Origin: Pontederia crassipes
Taxonomy: Eukaryota > Streptophyta > Magnoliopsida > Commelinales > Pontederiaceae
Assembly: GCA_030549335.1 (NCBI GenBank)
Contig: CM060196.1
Coordinates: forward strand, 25,564,501 to 25,628,500
Direction: 5' to 3'
Length of the DNA: 64,000 bases
Part shown: positions 30,665 through 43,600 of the stretch, one piece after another
Numbering within the stretch: the stretch's first letter is position 1
Layout: each line of letters starts with the position of its first letter
The notes under the pieces: model-generated
Seen by the model: the letters and a program-made list of their open reading frames with translations, nothing else
Database searches by the model: none
What the model was told of the DNA's origin: nothing
Made by a program: the position numbers and the translations under genes

Positions 30665-33248
30665 TTCTCCCACTTGATGGATACTTCACACCAATGAGAG
30701 CCTTGCCAGCAACATTCTTCTTCAATCCGATAGCAGTAGAGCATCACTCGAACTTTGCACATGTAACTGCTTTAATTAGAAAATCAGAACTATTCTCTGT
30801 CGAGAATATCTAAGAGGTGCTCTTCTTTCTCGTGTCGATCTCCTGAGAACTGGTATGGTAGTATCAATATCTGGGTCTTCATCTGAATCTGCATCTTCAA
30901 CTTCATTAACTGAGTCCTCTTGATTCGGTTCTGGAGCAGACTCAACTGAAGTATCTTGTGCAACTACTTCTGAAGTTTCAGAATCAGAATCTTCTTCAAA
31001 TACTACCACTTTCTTAGGTTCATCACATTTTTGAACTTCAACTTGGGAACGTGATTCACGGAAAATAACATTCCTGCTGTAGACAATAGTCCTTGATTTT
31101 GGTTTCCACAGTTTATAGCATTGACCCATTTCTTGTATCCGACAAATATGTTCTTTTCAGACTTACTGTCAAGCTAACCTCGCTTTTCCTTGGGTATATG
31201 AACATATGCGTCACATCCAAACACCCGAACATGAGACAGATTTGACTTCTTCCCAAACATTATCTCATAAGGCGTCCGATCCTTCACTGATGAGGTCGGT
31301 GAGCGATTCTTCAAATAGTTTGCTGTGGCAATAGTTTCTGCCCAGAACTCTTGTCCTAATCCAATCCAACTCAGCATACATCTGGCTTTCTCTATGACTG
31401 ACCGATTTAACCTTTCAGCTACTCCATTCTGCTCAGGTGTATATGAAGTTGTCTTCTGTCTTGTAATACCATTGTCCACGCAGAACTGCTCAAACTTCTC
31501 TGAACAAAATTCGCCTCTGTTATCTGTACGAAAGACCTTGATCTTGTTGCTCAATTGATTTTCCACCAAAACTTTAAATTCTCGAAACTTATCGAATACA
31601 TCTGACTTATTTTTTATAAAATAAATCCAACTGTATCTCGAAAAATCATCTATGAAAGAGACATAGTACCTGAACCCTCCAATAGATGGAGTCGGAGTTG
31701 GTCCAAAAATATCACTATGGATCAGTTCGAGAATCTTGGTTGCTCTTGAATCTGTGTGTTAAAAATTGACTCAGTTCTGTTTTCCATAGAGGCAATGTTC
31801 ACAGAACCCGAAGCCCACAGAATAATTCGGATCTCCTTCTACCATCTGACTTGATGCTATGGTAGAAAGTCCTTTCTCACTGATATGGCCTAATTTCTGA
31901 TGCCACAGCATAGATGTGTTGTCTTCATCTTCTTTAGCCTCTTTAGAGATAAATTCGCAGCCCACAGATATAGTCTCTCTGAACAACTTGTACAATGTGC
32001 CATAGCGAACCCCTCGCGCAATCACAATATACCCTCTGATCATCTTGCATGAATCCTTGTCGCAACTGAATATAACACCCGAATCAGCCATTGTACCAAT
32101 AGATAACAAATTTCTGTTCATAAGTGGTATATGCATCACATCTGATAGAGTCTTCACCGTGTCATCATTCATCCTCAGCTTCACCCTGTCACGTCTAATA
32201 ATCTGAACCGTAATGTCATCTCCGAGCATGACATCCCCATCATTATACTCCTCATATTCACAAAACTAGTGTCTATGAGGTGTCATGTGGTATGAAGCAC
32301 AAGTATCGATGAGTCAGACATCCTTATCTGACTATGTCATACATGCAGAAGCCACATACATATCTCCTGCCTCAACCTCCTTTTTGTCCGATATTGACTC
32401 AGCTTCTTTCTTGTGAACCGGCTTTTTTTTTGTAATCCCGTTTCAAATTGCCCCACTCTTGACATCTCCAGCATTGCACCTTCTTATCTCTACTCTTCGA
32501 ACGCCCACGAGATTTGGATCTGGACCCTCTCTGGTTTTGATTCCTTTCTGGTTGCCTTCCTCTGGCCGTCAGCGCCTCTTTACTAGAACTTGCCGATCCC
32601 TTTCTTCGTGTTTCCTCTGATAACAAGGCAGCACATACACTTTCATATGAAAGTTATTTATCCCCGCCACCAATCAAGACAATCAGATTGTCCCATGAAT
32701 CCGGCAGCGAACAGAGCAATGTTATTGCATTATCATCATCTTGAAAATTAACACCGATCGATACAAGTTGAATGATCACCGTATTAAAGTTATAAAGATG
32801 AGTAGAGAATGAGTCACCCTCATGCATCCGAAGATTGTACAGTTTCTTCCTCAGAAATAACTTGTTAACCAGTGACTTACTTTGATATAGGGATTTCAAC
32901 TTCCTCCATAGATCTATGGCTGTAGGTTCGCTCATCACATTCGTAAGAATTGAATCCGCGAGACAAAGCTGAATCAAATCCTTCGTCTTTCTATCGATCC
33001 GATCCCACTCTTCGATCGCATTTGGATCTGCCTGACTGGAGGACGCCCCATCCGCGACCTTCGCCGCTTCCACGCCTAGCCTCTCCTTCTCGATTGCCGT
33101 CCAAAGATCTCGATCACAGAGGAGATCCTCCATCTTCATCTTCCAGATATCAAATCGTGTTCCATCAAATTTTTTATCTCAATCCGTGATCCTCCTGACA
33201 TCTCGAATAAACCTTAATTCCTCGAATAACCTGTGCTCTGATATCAAT

Positions 33249-33726
33249 TGATGGGAAAAGTCGAGAACAAGGAGAGAAGATCGTAGAGAGATTGCAGAAA
33301 AATAGAGGAGACACACGAATTTACCCAGGTTCACCCTTTAGATGAGGGCTACGTCCTGCAAAGAGGTTTCACTATATCGTTTAGGTTTACAGCCGCCACA
33401 TGAATTACATCAGAAATTAAGCTATTAATAGCCTCTTCAAACCGGGTTTAAAACCCAAACAAATAGAGAAAAAAACTAATTCGAACCGCACGGACCGGCT
33501 AAACAAAAGCCCAAAACCCGTCTAGATTTCGGGGGCGCTGTCCTCGAACCCCCACTCGCTCACCGGCGAACGGGACCGCCGTCGGGGGGCGGGGCCCCCC
33601 GAATTCCTCCTTTCGTTCGTACATCAGCAGTACTGCTAATTGGGTAATACTCAAATTCTCCTAAACTTACGTGGACAAATTCGATGTGAGAAATAAAGGG
33701 GCCTGAAGTATTCACCAACTCTAACG
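33249..33726 (-). repeat. 5' LTR of the copia element
   Basis: About 478 bp, homologous to 30172-30664 end to end and followed on the minus strand by the tRNA-like primer-binding site. Boundaries are set by where the similarity between the two LTRs stops. Confidence 0.87.
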
Positions 33727-33810
33727 ATTTCAATGGAACCCCCATAAGAAACATAGTTATATATATATAATGACAACATAATAGAAGTTAAAAGGACAAG
33801 AACCACTGAG

Positions 33811-33928
33811 TTAATGACAACTGCAACAGAAAGTCAGATAAAGCATACATCTGTAGCAGTTATTGATTGTTAATGACAACTGCAACAGTAAGTCAGATAA
33901 AGCATACATCTGTCGCAGTTATTGATTG
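33811..33928. repeat. Two-unit 59-bp tandem duplication
   Basis: 33811-33869 and 33870-33928 both run from TTAATGACAACTGCAACAG to CAGTTATTGATTG and differ at about two positions. Copy 2 has a single unit at about 24395, so the duplication arose in the copy 3 pseudogene. Confidence 0.92.
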
Positions 33929-34697
33929 TAAAATACAGATTCATTAATTCCATCAGTGCATAGAAAACATGATCAAGAGTATAACTTATAAAATTAGAAA
34001 ACGTCCATAGAAGCATATAACCCATCTATTCAGATATTATAACATCAAAATGAGTATAATCTTCTCCTTGAAGGTTAATTGGCATCATAGAACAACAATA
34101 ATAATCCACTAAAGCTAGCCAAGATAACTACTACCTGTCATAGATACTTGTCTTTAAGAATTTTCTCAGTCTTCCGATACAATTCAATTGATGACATTAA
34201 TTCTGGTTTTTCTGTCCTACAATTTGTTCTAGTCATTAAATTCAGAGTAGCCAAATTCTTGGATAAATCAAGAACGACTAGTGCATTTGTGCTGTCATCA
34301 CGGTGACCTGCTACATGTATCCCTAGATTGAAAAAGCAATGTCACGAACAAGAACTATGCATATCTTTAGTTGATTATCATTAGTGATCGTCCAACATGC
34401 TACAAAAATTTAAATACTTGGAACATACACAAAAAATAAAATCAAATGCATGCACGCTAACAGAAGTCGTCAACAATAAGCATCTTTTATCTCCGTGCCC
34501 AAACACAACATCTTTCCCCACACCAAGAACTGAAAAACATGGTAGTTATCACATAACCGGAGCATTTGCTAAGGAAAATTCCACCATGGTTTCCCCAATT
34601 AGAAGTTTGCCATCGAAATTAGACTACAATTCTCCGCACTAGGAATTCCGAGGAGGGGGAAAAGCATTCGCAGGTGCCACACGTAGGCCTTGACTAA

Positions 34698-35325
34698 CGA
34701 AGGAATAGGATGTGGTGGTAGAAAGAGAGATGGGGTGGTGGAATATGGTGTGTTATTAGAAAGCTTATGCTTGAATAGTAAATTATAAAAAATGATGAGT
34801 TAACGAATCGAAGTTTTATTTATTAAAATATTATTTTTATTTTTTATTATATATAAACTATTATAATATTTAATGAATAATAAATATTTATTTTTAACAC
34901 TTAATTTGTTTTTCTCTTTTATTTTATATTATTTCTTTATTTTTTGAATTATTTTATTCATCTATCTTAAAAAGTAAATAATGAGAGATAAATATTTATA
35001 AAATAATAATTATAAATTAAAAATATTTTATCAATGTAATATTCATACGAGAGAAAAAGATAATTTATCGATGTAAGATAGAAAAAAAGAGAAATTAGAG
35101 AATTTGTTTAACTTGATAACAAGACATATTGTTTAATTTGGTAATAAGAGATTGGCTAATTTGATCTAAAATTATTTATTCCTTTTCAAAGTGGCATTTG
35201 AAGAGCTTAGTTATTTTACCCTATTCCTCTTATCTTAAATAAAAATATAATCAAATATAATTTATCTAATCTCATTCCTTCATATTTTACCCCATCTCTT
35301 CAAAACCTTCAATCCAAACAAACTC
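34698..35325. mobile_element. PIF/Harbinger-like MITE in PRMT6 copy 3
   Basis: A 628-bp AT-rich block flanked by TAA on both sides (34695-34697 and 35326-35328). The paralogous site in copy 2 (near 28481-28487) has one TAA and no insert. The right end reads inward as GAGTTTGTTTGGATTGAAGG, a common Harbinger-type terminus; the left end is eroded. A related copy lies at about 61987-62515. Confidence 0.7.
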
Positions 35326-35607
35326 TAAGAGATGCGAATCAACCTTTTCTTGCATCCAAACGAAGTGTGAGAGAGAGAGAGAGAAAGAAAAAACCTTGAT
35401 AATCTTCTCTTCAATGCGAATGTTGCAGTAGAAGAATGGAGGGCCAAATTTAGGCCATCTCACCTAAATCCTTCCAATAGTGCCCGGTCGTCGGACGAGC
35501 GCCATGGAAGGCTTTTGGGCGCTGACCGTGGACTGTCAGACATCATGGTGGCAAGAAGAAGGCATTAGGAGGCCTTTTGGAAAATTAAATGATTGGAGGG
35601 CTTCGAC

Positions 35608-36339
35608 TAAATTACATGCATCGTCCATCAACTTTGGATGTGGTAACTAGACGATCCTCCAATTTTAATTTATAATTAGATTATTCTCGAATTTCATTTT
35701 TTTCTTGCAGGCTTAGACCTCCTAATTGTCAAGAGCTAGTTCCCTTGTTACCTCACTTATGTGGCACAAAATAAAGTAATAAAATAATATAAATATATAA
35801 TAAAATAATATTAAAAGTTAATGAAAATAAAAAAGCGGTGACAACATCATGGCTGTCACCGCTCGCCGGCTCTAGCACCCCCTCTCTCTCTCGTGTTCCC
35901 ATTTTTTATTTGATTCGCACATGCGAGAGAGCCGGCAAGGGGAGGAGGGGGGCGACGGCCCCCTCTCTCGCGCACGTGCTCTCTGGCGCAATGCTAGAGA
36001 GAAGCGGGGCATCAACCCCCTCTTGCAACTTGCTCATCAGCGATTTATAGAGGGGGACTGACACCCTCTTCTCTCTCACGTGTGCTACGAATTACAGAGG
36101 GGGGCCGATGCCCCCACGCGCCGGTCTACCGGTGAGCTAGCCCCTCTCTGGCTCATTTTTTATTAGTTTTTAATCTTATTTTATTTTGTTTGTGGCACAT
36201 CGATAGTATAATCGGGAAACTAGTTATTGACGGTCAGAAGGATTAAACGTGTAAGAAATTAGAGATAATCTAGTTACAAATTAAAGTTGGAGATCGTCAA
36301 GATAGTGACTCTAAGTTAGGGAATGATCCATGTAATTTA
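35608..36339. mobile_element. Long-TIR (MULE-like) non-autonomous element with GC-rich core
   Basis: Imperfect inverted repeats of about 130 bp begin TAAATTACATG on each strand and include the paired stretches CCATCAACTTTGGATG and CCCTAACTTAGAGTC. The flanking words AGGGCTTCGA and AGGGCTTGA could be a 9-10-bp target duplication. The core (about 35835-36150) is unusually GC-rich, with CCCCCTCTCTC and GCCGGC words. It splits the exon 1 upstream region of PRMT6 copy 3. No transposase. Confidence 0.65.
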
Positions 36340-36670
36340 CTTCAGGGCTTGAGACCCAAAAGGCGTTAGAAGGTCGTGTATATTTATACGTTGGGCATAT
36401 AGTTTTAATGAGCCGTTCAAAGACATCTGGAAGCCTTGTAAACGTCCATGCAAGCCCAGAGCCAAAGAAGTATTATATGTGACTATTTTTTTGGAGAATA
36501 TTATTCAAAGGTTTTTAACAAGGTAACACAAAAATGAACAAAAAAAGTAATTTTGATTTGAAAGGAAATTTTGATGAAATTATTACTCTCCAAAAATCAA
36601 AACATTGAAGGCACCGTATAATGTTGGATGCAAGCAACAATTTTATAAGGTTGAAAAATTACATGCTTGT

Positions 36671-38634
36671 TATGTTTATATTTATAATGTGGAAAAAAAT
36701 GTCTTTTTCTTCTTCCTTTTTTCACTTAAATTTTGCATTTTCTTCTGCTCAATTAATAAAAGAAGGAAGACAGATATGCCCCGAAGATATCATCCTCTTT
36801 TTATTATTGAATTATATTTGAGATATTTATTTTCTTGTCCACAGAGTCTCATTTTTCCAATATAATTTAAACTTTTTAATGATTTCAATCAATCAACAAG
36901 TCATCCACACTTTGAAATAAATGAAAGTTATAGGTTTTGTAAATAATTATTAACCCAACCATATATTCTAATATATATGCTGAGAACAAGTTTAATAAAA
37001 AAAATGTTAAACATCATGGATAAATTTTACGTGGTCATGGAGAGAAACTATTTATACCAATCATGTATGTGGTCACTAAAATAGTACAATAAATGTATCG
37101 ATGCAAATGTAGATAAAACTAAGTTACAAATGATTATATCATAAAAAAGAACTTTCTTGTGAAAGAAGTTGGTATTTGCAATAGGAGTAGCACTACACTA
37201 GATATTTTTTGTTACCAAATGTGGATCAATTCATCAAATATTTTACAAACTTTTCGTATTAGAAATCAAGATAAAATGTGTCAGATGCAACCATTTTAAA
37301 GGGTGGACAAGATTCTGGCATGTGAGCCATTCAATTAGTAAAATAGTTATAGCTGGTAAGGAGGAATGTGCATATAAGAAATTAAAACATATGGAGGGCA
37401 TATGGTTACAAAATGAAGTTGGAGGACCAAATAGATGTATCATCTGAAGTTGAATGATAGAGCCAATCAAGGAAGGTCATTCAGCCAAGGTGACAGGAAG
37501 TTTGATTGATGTATTGAACAAAAGAATAGTATAAGCTAACTATGAGGGGAAAGTTGGATAATGATCATCAATTCTCTTGTGACTTATAAAAGTTATCTAA
37601 GGTGTCCAAAATTAGTTCCAAGTGATTCAACAATTATCTTATTTCATCATTCCTTCTTATTTTATAAAATATAAGGTTTTTCACATTCAATCCTCTCCCT
37701 CTTGTGTTCTTCACACTTACATCCTCCCTATTAACAGCCTCAAATACTTTTTAACCAAACAAATTAAGAATCCCTTCATGTGTAGTGTATCTCAGAGTTT
37801 ATAGAATGTAGAATAAGTTACAAACAAATTAAGTTAAGCTTCATAGTTTCTTTTAAACCTAAAATATGTTCTAAGTATAAGATGAAATAAAATACATCAT
37901 GTTTTAACTATATTTCGTCTATGTCTTAAAATAAATAGATGCATTACTTTCATATTACAAAATCTTGTCAAATCCATATTAGTCAAATAAAACGTTTAAA
38001 TGAAGATAACAATTTTATGAGATAATCTTCGATAGTTTTCAACCTAAGGTTCACAATAATATAATAAAATAATTTCATAGTTGAAACTCATAAAGAAAAG
38101 TAAAATCAAACTAAATTCATCATTACTTTAATTCATTGCTTTGTATAAGTAAAGTAGTTCAACATTTGGCCCCTTATTCTAAAATTTTAATTTATTTTTA
38201 CTATAATATGGTTGGGTGTGTTTTGCCATGAGAAAGAACTCAAACATGCGAAAAAAGAGAATCATTACGGAGAAATATTTAACATGATTAATGGAAAGAC
38301 CTAATAAGCTTGAGAGTGTAGGTTTACAACTTGTCAAACCATTATTGTAACTCTACTTATTGTGCCTTGTAAATTTACTATGAAACTTTCATGTACGATA
38401 AGCATACGAATTCATGAACAATGACTTTTTAAATTAAACAACCAATAGATCAAATTTAAGAGGCTCCCAACAAAAATGGATTATATATTGAAGAATTTAT
38501 TCCTAAATTTAGGGTACTTCAAAAGTTTATCTATGATTAGTTATATATCATCGAGTGCATGCAAGTACAATACATACATGCTTATTGCATTATTAGTATT
38601 GTTGTATAAATACCAAGTCCTTGTGATAAATTTC
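36671..38634. other. Intergenic AT-rich DNA
   Basis: No exon, RNA gene or element boundary that I can support. Contains many TTAAA-type low-complexity stretches. Confidence 0.5.
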
Positions 38635-39589
38635 GGCAAACACCCTCGAACTTTTCCCTTATTCAACACAGTATTGAAACTTTAATAATTTATTTCACCT
38701 AAGGTCCTTTTGACATATGATAGCTCATTTGTCGGTTACCCAATTTACGTAGATCTCGCCTATCTATTTTCTCTCTCACCTATGTGTTCTTCCTTTCCTT
38801 GATGTGGCTTAAATGTATAAAAAAATAATAAAAAATGAGTGACAATCCCCTTATGAGATTGCTGCTCCTTCACCGATGATGGAGGGCCCGCCGTCCAAGG
38901 AGGCCTCTTTGAGAGAGGAGAAAGGGAGGCGACACCCTCTTTCTCTGTCCTTCGGTATCATCGGAGATGAGACAAATTTTTTTAAAAAAAAATTGTTTTA
39001 CCAATAATGAAGAAAGACGGCACCCTTTCTCCCTCTCCTCTCTTGTGGCATATGAGAGAAGAGAATGCATATAAAGAGAGAACTTTGCTCTCACACACAC
39101 AGTAATAATCTTTTGAGAGAGAAAAATATTTTTTTCTCTTTCTATGAGAGAGAGCGCGACTCTTTATCTAGTCTCTCTTTGTTGTGCAAAAAAGAGAGAG
39201 ATGTCCCAGATAAAGAGGGGACAGGAGCAACTCCCCTCCCACCCCTCTCTCCTCTGTTGGCATGAGGAGGGAGGTGTTCGCAAGCCGCCCCCCCCCCCCC
39301 CCCCCCCCACCACATCACAGGTGAAGGAGTGACAATTATATAAAGGGCCGTCACTCTTTTTTCATTATTTTTTTATACTTTTAAGCCCAATCAAGGAGAG
39401 GGAGAACACGTGAAGGATAGAAAACATAGACAAGTGGCATCATGTAGACTAGGCAGCTGACAAAAAAAACTATCACGGGTCAAAAATATCTTAGGTGAAA
39501 TAAGTTAATAGTTAAATGACAATCTTGTTACATATTAAAGTTTGAAAACTTAGTTAAGAAAAAAAAGTAAAGTTCAAGAATATTTGCTA
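38635..39589. mobile_element. Second long-TIR element with GC-rich core
   Basis: The left arm begins GGCAAACACCCTCGAACTTT and includes TTATTTCACCTAAGG. The right arm read inward has AGCAAATATTCTTGAACTTT and TTATTTCACCTAAGA. The arms are at least 80 bp long and imperfect. The core (about 38850-39340) is GC-rich with GAGAGAGGAG and CCCCTCCCACCCC words and a C run at about 39288-39308. A GTGAC word pair brackets the core, as in the element at 35608-36339. Ends are approximate. Confidence 0.6.
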
Positions 39590-40400
39590 GCCATGTCGTT
39601 GAAACAAGTGAAAGTTTCATACAAGTAACAATCAATCATGAGCATGACAAAAATGGATGTTTAGTAGTGTTAATATCTTAGCACATTTGAATTAGAACTT
39701 TATTTACTAAGCATCTCTAATTCAAGGAATTGACTAGCATTTACATGGGGAATTTTCATGTCTTTGCTCATGCAATTTGTTTAATAAATTCAAACTTTTT
39801 ATGTATGAAAATTATCATCTCATGTCTTGAGTTTTAATTAAATTTATCTTATCTTATTACTAGTATTGAATTAGAATAGTCCAAAATGTATTAATCATAG
39901 TTCGCAACCATAAGTAAAATTATAGTATAAAGGAGCAATACTAGATAATATGTAATAATGTGCTTTATGTCTCTTTCATAATAAACAATAATAAATGTGA
40001 TAAACTATTTTTTTTCAAAATTAAATGTTAATTTAGCATTAAAATAATGATACTTTAAATATGCTACCCAAAAAACCATAGTCTTGTTCAAACAAATTAT
40101 TTTACTTCCTTTTATATTTAATATGAGAATACTCATGTCTACTTTCAAACAATGAGCAAAAAGATATTCCTAATTCCTTGCTATTTCACTTGAACTTAGC
40201 AAGGGTAAAGATATGAAACTCTTTCTTATAGTCAAGGACACATGCCCAACTCCATGAAATATTAATACGCATTAGCAGTAGTAGATTTATTTTGAAATTT
40301 TTACTTATAATAAGAAATATTTTGGCATTAGGGAATCTCACTTAAATTATTATTTTCACTAATTATTATTAGGACTATATTTATTAGCTTATCTGTTGAA
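39590..40400. other. AT-rich upstream DNA of the B3 gene
   Basis: No gene seen. The distal promoter of the B3 gene presumably extends into this stretch. Confidence 0.5.
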
Positions 40401-40405
40401 AAGCC

Positions 40406-40413
40406 TGCATGCA
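40406..40413. promoter_or_regulatory. RY element (TGCATGCA) upstream of the B3 gene
   Basis: The palindrome TGCATGCA contains CATGCA, the known binding core of ABI3/FUS3/LEC2 B3 domains. It lies about 220 bp upstream of the start codon of a gene of this class, so feedback regulation is possible but unproven. The same word also occurs in other parts of the window. Confidence 0.4.
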
Positions 40414-40556
40414 ACTTTCCAGCAAATTTTTTGTCTCTATCTACCTATTTTTAGCCATTTGTCATTTAAGTTTCATTACTTTTTTATCTCTTCTTTTTCC
40501 TTTATATTTTAACTCACATGGAATTTTGTTTTCTTTAAAAAATGCAAATTCTTTTC

Positions 40557-40565
40557 CTATATAAC
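40557..40565 (+). promoter_or_regulatory. TATA box of the B3 gene
   Basis: CTATATAAC lies about 70 bp upstream of the ATG at 40631, giving a plausible start site near 40590 and a leader of about 40 nt. Confidence 0.6.
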
Positions 40566-40630
40566 ATCGGCCCTTGGTTCTTCTGTTTTGCTTCATCGTT
40601 TTCCTATGAAATTTCCAAACCCTGATTGCA

Positions 40631-43600
40631 ATGTTCCATGGTCAAGGATCTTCTGCTAGTGAGTCTTCCAAAAACTTGAAGCATATCTTCCGCTCTCCTT
40701 CCACCGCACTCAGTTTTTCTTTGCCTTATGGTTCACAATCTAATCTAATCACTCATCATATTTTCTCTTCTTCTTGTCTAACCTCATCTTGTCTCACATT
40801 CTCTAAAGCATCATCCTCTATAATAAGAGAGACAAGTACTGAAGGTAATGAGCAGACATCTCTTGTGTTGTCAATGAAAATATGAACATCATTTATACTC
40901 ATCATCATTTTCTACAAATAGTCATGATAATGATCACCGCTGAACACAAAAGCTCATTGCATGTTGTTCATGAGGCCAATGGAGCAAAAATTGGAGGCGA
41001 TACACATGAAAAATCCTCACCTCGACATTCCCAAATAGGTTATTTATCACATAAACGTCTTTATTGATTCATTTACATTTCACTACTATCTTGCTTAACA
41101 TTTCAATTTCTAACTAATTTCCTAATCTTGTTGCGAGAAAATTTAGGAATGTGTATTGTGCATGTATCTATCTATTTGAAATTAAGTATATGTACCAAAT
41201 TTCTATTTTTGAAAGCTTTATTAACTTAACAAACAAAGCATAAATAGTATTTACAATGAATTTTTTCATGCATGACCAAAACCTTTGTAGTGTTGTCACT
41301 AGATAAAATGTGCCTATTAGGTATAAAAAGGAAATATCATTGAACTATAATGAAATATAAATAAGTTACTCCCTACGGAAATAAGTTAAATGATTAAATA
41401 GTTTAAGCCCATCACCTTGATTAAATAATATATCTTATATAAAATCTAACTAAAAGTTCGCAAGCACAGGTGTAATTCTCTCTTGAGAGTATTGACAATC
41501 ATATAATTAAATACTTTTTCTCTTTAAAATTTTAAATGTTTCAAAGTCATTATGGAAAGTATATGACTGAAAATTCTAGAAAGAAGAAAATAGTGGCACA
41601 ACAGCAATCATTTTGAAGAGACCATATGGTTATCAAAATATCAATTTTTTTATATCATTGGGAATCTTATGTCAACCTATTTTACTGGTTTCTTTGTGCA
41701 TGAACAATTGGGCATGTCAATTTTACATAATAGCTAATTACTTTGAAGTTTATTTAATTTGATTACATGGTGTCTCTTATTAATTCAATCATGAATATCT
41801 TTGGATGCTTAGTAGAATGGAGTAAATAAGCCACACATTCATGCAAAAGGGTTATGAATAGAAATGCTTTCTAATTGGTAGAGTTTAATTTAAAGAGAAT
41901 ACACTTATACTTTCTTATCCAAAGATAACTTTGGTGTTTCATAATGAAGATTAATCATATGTTTTATCAATATTCTTCTGATTGTGATATATATAAAAAA
42001 AAAGAAGAGTCCAAAAACTTTGAAGTCTACAAGAATCTCATTATTTCATGAAAATTTTTATTTTGTTTATGTTCATATTGTTTAAACTTGAACTATTGAA
42101 TCATTTTTAATTTTAAAAAAAAATATAATGGATGATCACACTTGTATATCATGTTTAGAATTATCTATACTAGTTATGGCCTCCAAAAGGTATTTGTTAA
42201 TGCATATTCTATAAACCATTGATGCAAAGCTTTTAGCACAACTTTAAGGATATATATATATATTTTTTTATCAATCAACTACTTCCCCTTGCGCAGGACC
42301 TTTATATACACAAGTTGATGATACCTTAGGTCAAGACAAGAACATGAATAAAGCTTCTCTAACTTCTACTTTACCACCACCTACTATGAGAGAAAAAGTT
42401 GGTTCCAAAGCCAAAAATGATAATTTGGACAACACCTTGGTTAAGCTTGATAATAATATGAAAGGATTTTCAAGCTCTCAATTTCGAAGCAGAAGAATGG
42501 AATATATGAGACAAAGGCGTTCCCAACTTCGAAATAGGAGAATGGTATGACTTATTTTCTTCGAATTCTTTTATCAAATCAACTAGTTATACATTACATA
42601 AGTATTATCATCTTCCAAGTATCTCCTACCTCTTTTATTATTGATGATAGTCCTTTTCATGTTTAAAGGATTGTGTTGTGTCTAATCCTTGCAAACTTTT
42701 TTTCAACAAGGTCCCGTCAATTCACAATTACTTCAATCATTTGAATGTGATAAGGTATTTTAGAAATCATATGATATTAGATTTGAATAACACTCTAATG
42801 TGTATAAATATATTCTTAAATTTTGAGACATGAAAGTCTTAAATATATTGGGAACTTTTAAATGTCATATGAATGTCCTTATGTATTAGGAGATCGAAGG
42901 AAAAGATTTTATGCTGATTATGAAGAAAACACTTACAAGAAGTGATGTTAATAACATGGGTCGAATTGTAATCCCAAAGGTAAGGATATTATACAATGAA
43001 TTATTACTATTCTTCTTTTTAGAGAAATAACTAGTAGTCGTATCTATTAAGTACAATCAAACAATAACACTTTCTAGTGATCTATGCTATTTTATTTTCA
43101 ACTATTGTATGTTAGCAGTACAATGCGGAAGGACACTTTCCTAGCTTGATTGAAAAGAATGGAATTGTGATGGAAATGATGGACATAGTTCTTCAAAGGA
43201 CATGGGAGTTCAACTACAAGTATATTTTCTATCATTGAGAGTTTAAAGTTTCCCAAAAATTTTGTTAAATCCATTTATCACCCCATTTTCTATTGAATAC
43301 TACAATAAAATATACGAAAAGTAGATTGCAGTGTTCACCAATTTAACAATTGGTTATTAGGAAACATATATCAACAATTGAAATGGAGCGAATAAAATTA
43401 AAATATTTTCAAATATGGAAGGTACTTCTTGTGGACTTATTAATTTTAACATTGAAAACTTATTATCAAACTACCATAAACAAAACAAAACAATAAATAA
43501 ATATAGAAAACTTATTATCAAACTTATAATCTAAAATTTTGATTATTGCTTAGTTATATGAAAAACCATTTCAAAATCATAAACAAAACAATAAATAAAT

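Larger units (their letters stand above)
30172..33726 (-). mobile_element. Ty1/copia LTR retrotransposon, broken and internally shortened
   Basis: A fossil element of 3.55 kb between two LTRs, read on the minus strand. Recognisable parts in order are a primer-binding site like initiator-Met tRNA (near 33232-33247), a gag of the UBN2 type (about 33139-32650), a CCHC-type zinc knuckle (about 32470), a GAG-pre-integrase region (about 31900), an integrase core (about 31570-31174, with the DNGxEF and ENGVAERLNR signatures), and a polypurine tract (AAGTGGGAGAA, about 30667). I do not recognise reverse transcriptase or RNase H, so it is non-autonomous, with several further breaks. Short flanking repeats GTTTC (30167-30171) and ATTTC (33727-33731) fit a 5-bp target duplication. 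It is inserted in exon 11 of PRMT6 copy 3. Confidence 0.9.
29668..36670 (-). pseudogene. PRMT6 copy 3: fragmented pseudogene
   Basis: Pieces occur in the same order and strand as copy 2: a shortened exon 12 (about 29673-29746), exon 11 (about 29852-30171, continuing after a retroelement at 33727), part of intron 6 and exon 6 (about 33778-34055), intron 1 sequence (about 34070-34690), and exon 1 (about 35390-35545) with its CT-rich intron start. The upstream flank matches copy 2 up to about 36670. Exons 13, 10-7 and 5-2 are missing. About 165 bp of unrelated DNA (29957-30122) is also inserted within exon 11. Large deletions plus insertions of a copia element, a Harbinger-like MITE and a long-TIR element leave no coding potential. 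Confidence 0.85.

Noticed and set aside
40882-41067. Separate small gene starting at the ATG at 40882
   Set aside because: The useful part is exon 2 of the B3 gene (40922-41038), with matching phases on both sides.
42711-42756. Extra B3-gene exon between exons 3 and 4
   Set aside because: Its 44-nt length would shift the frame into a stop in exon 4, while exon 3 joined directly to exon 4 stays open.
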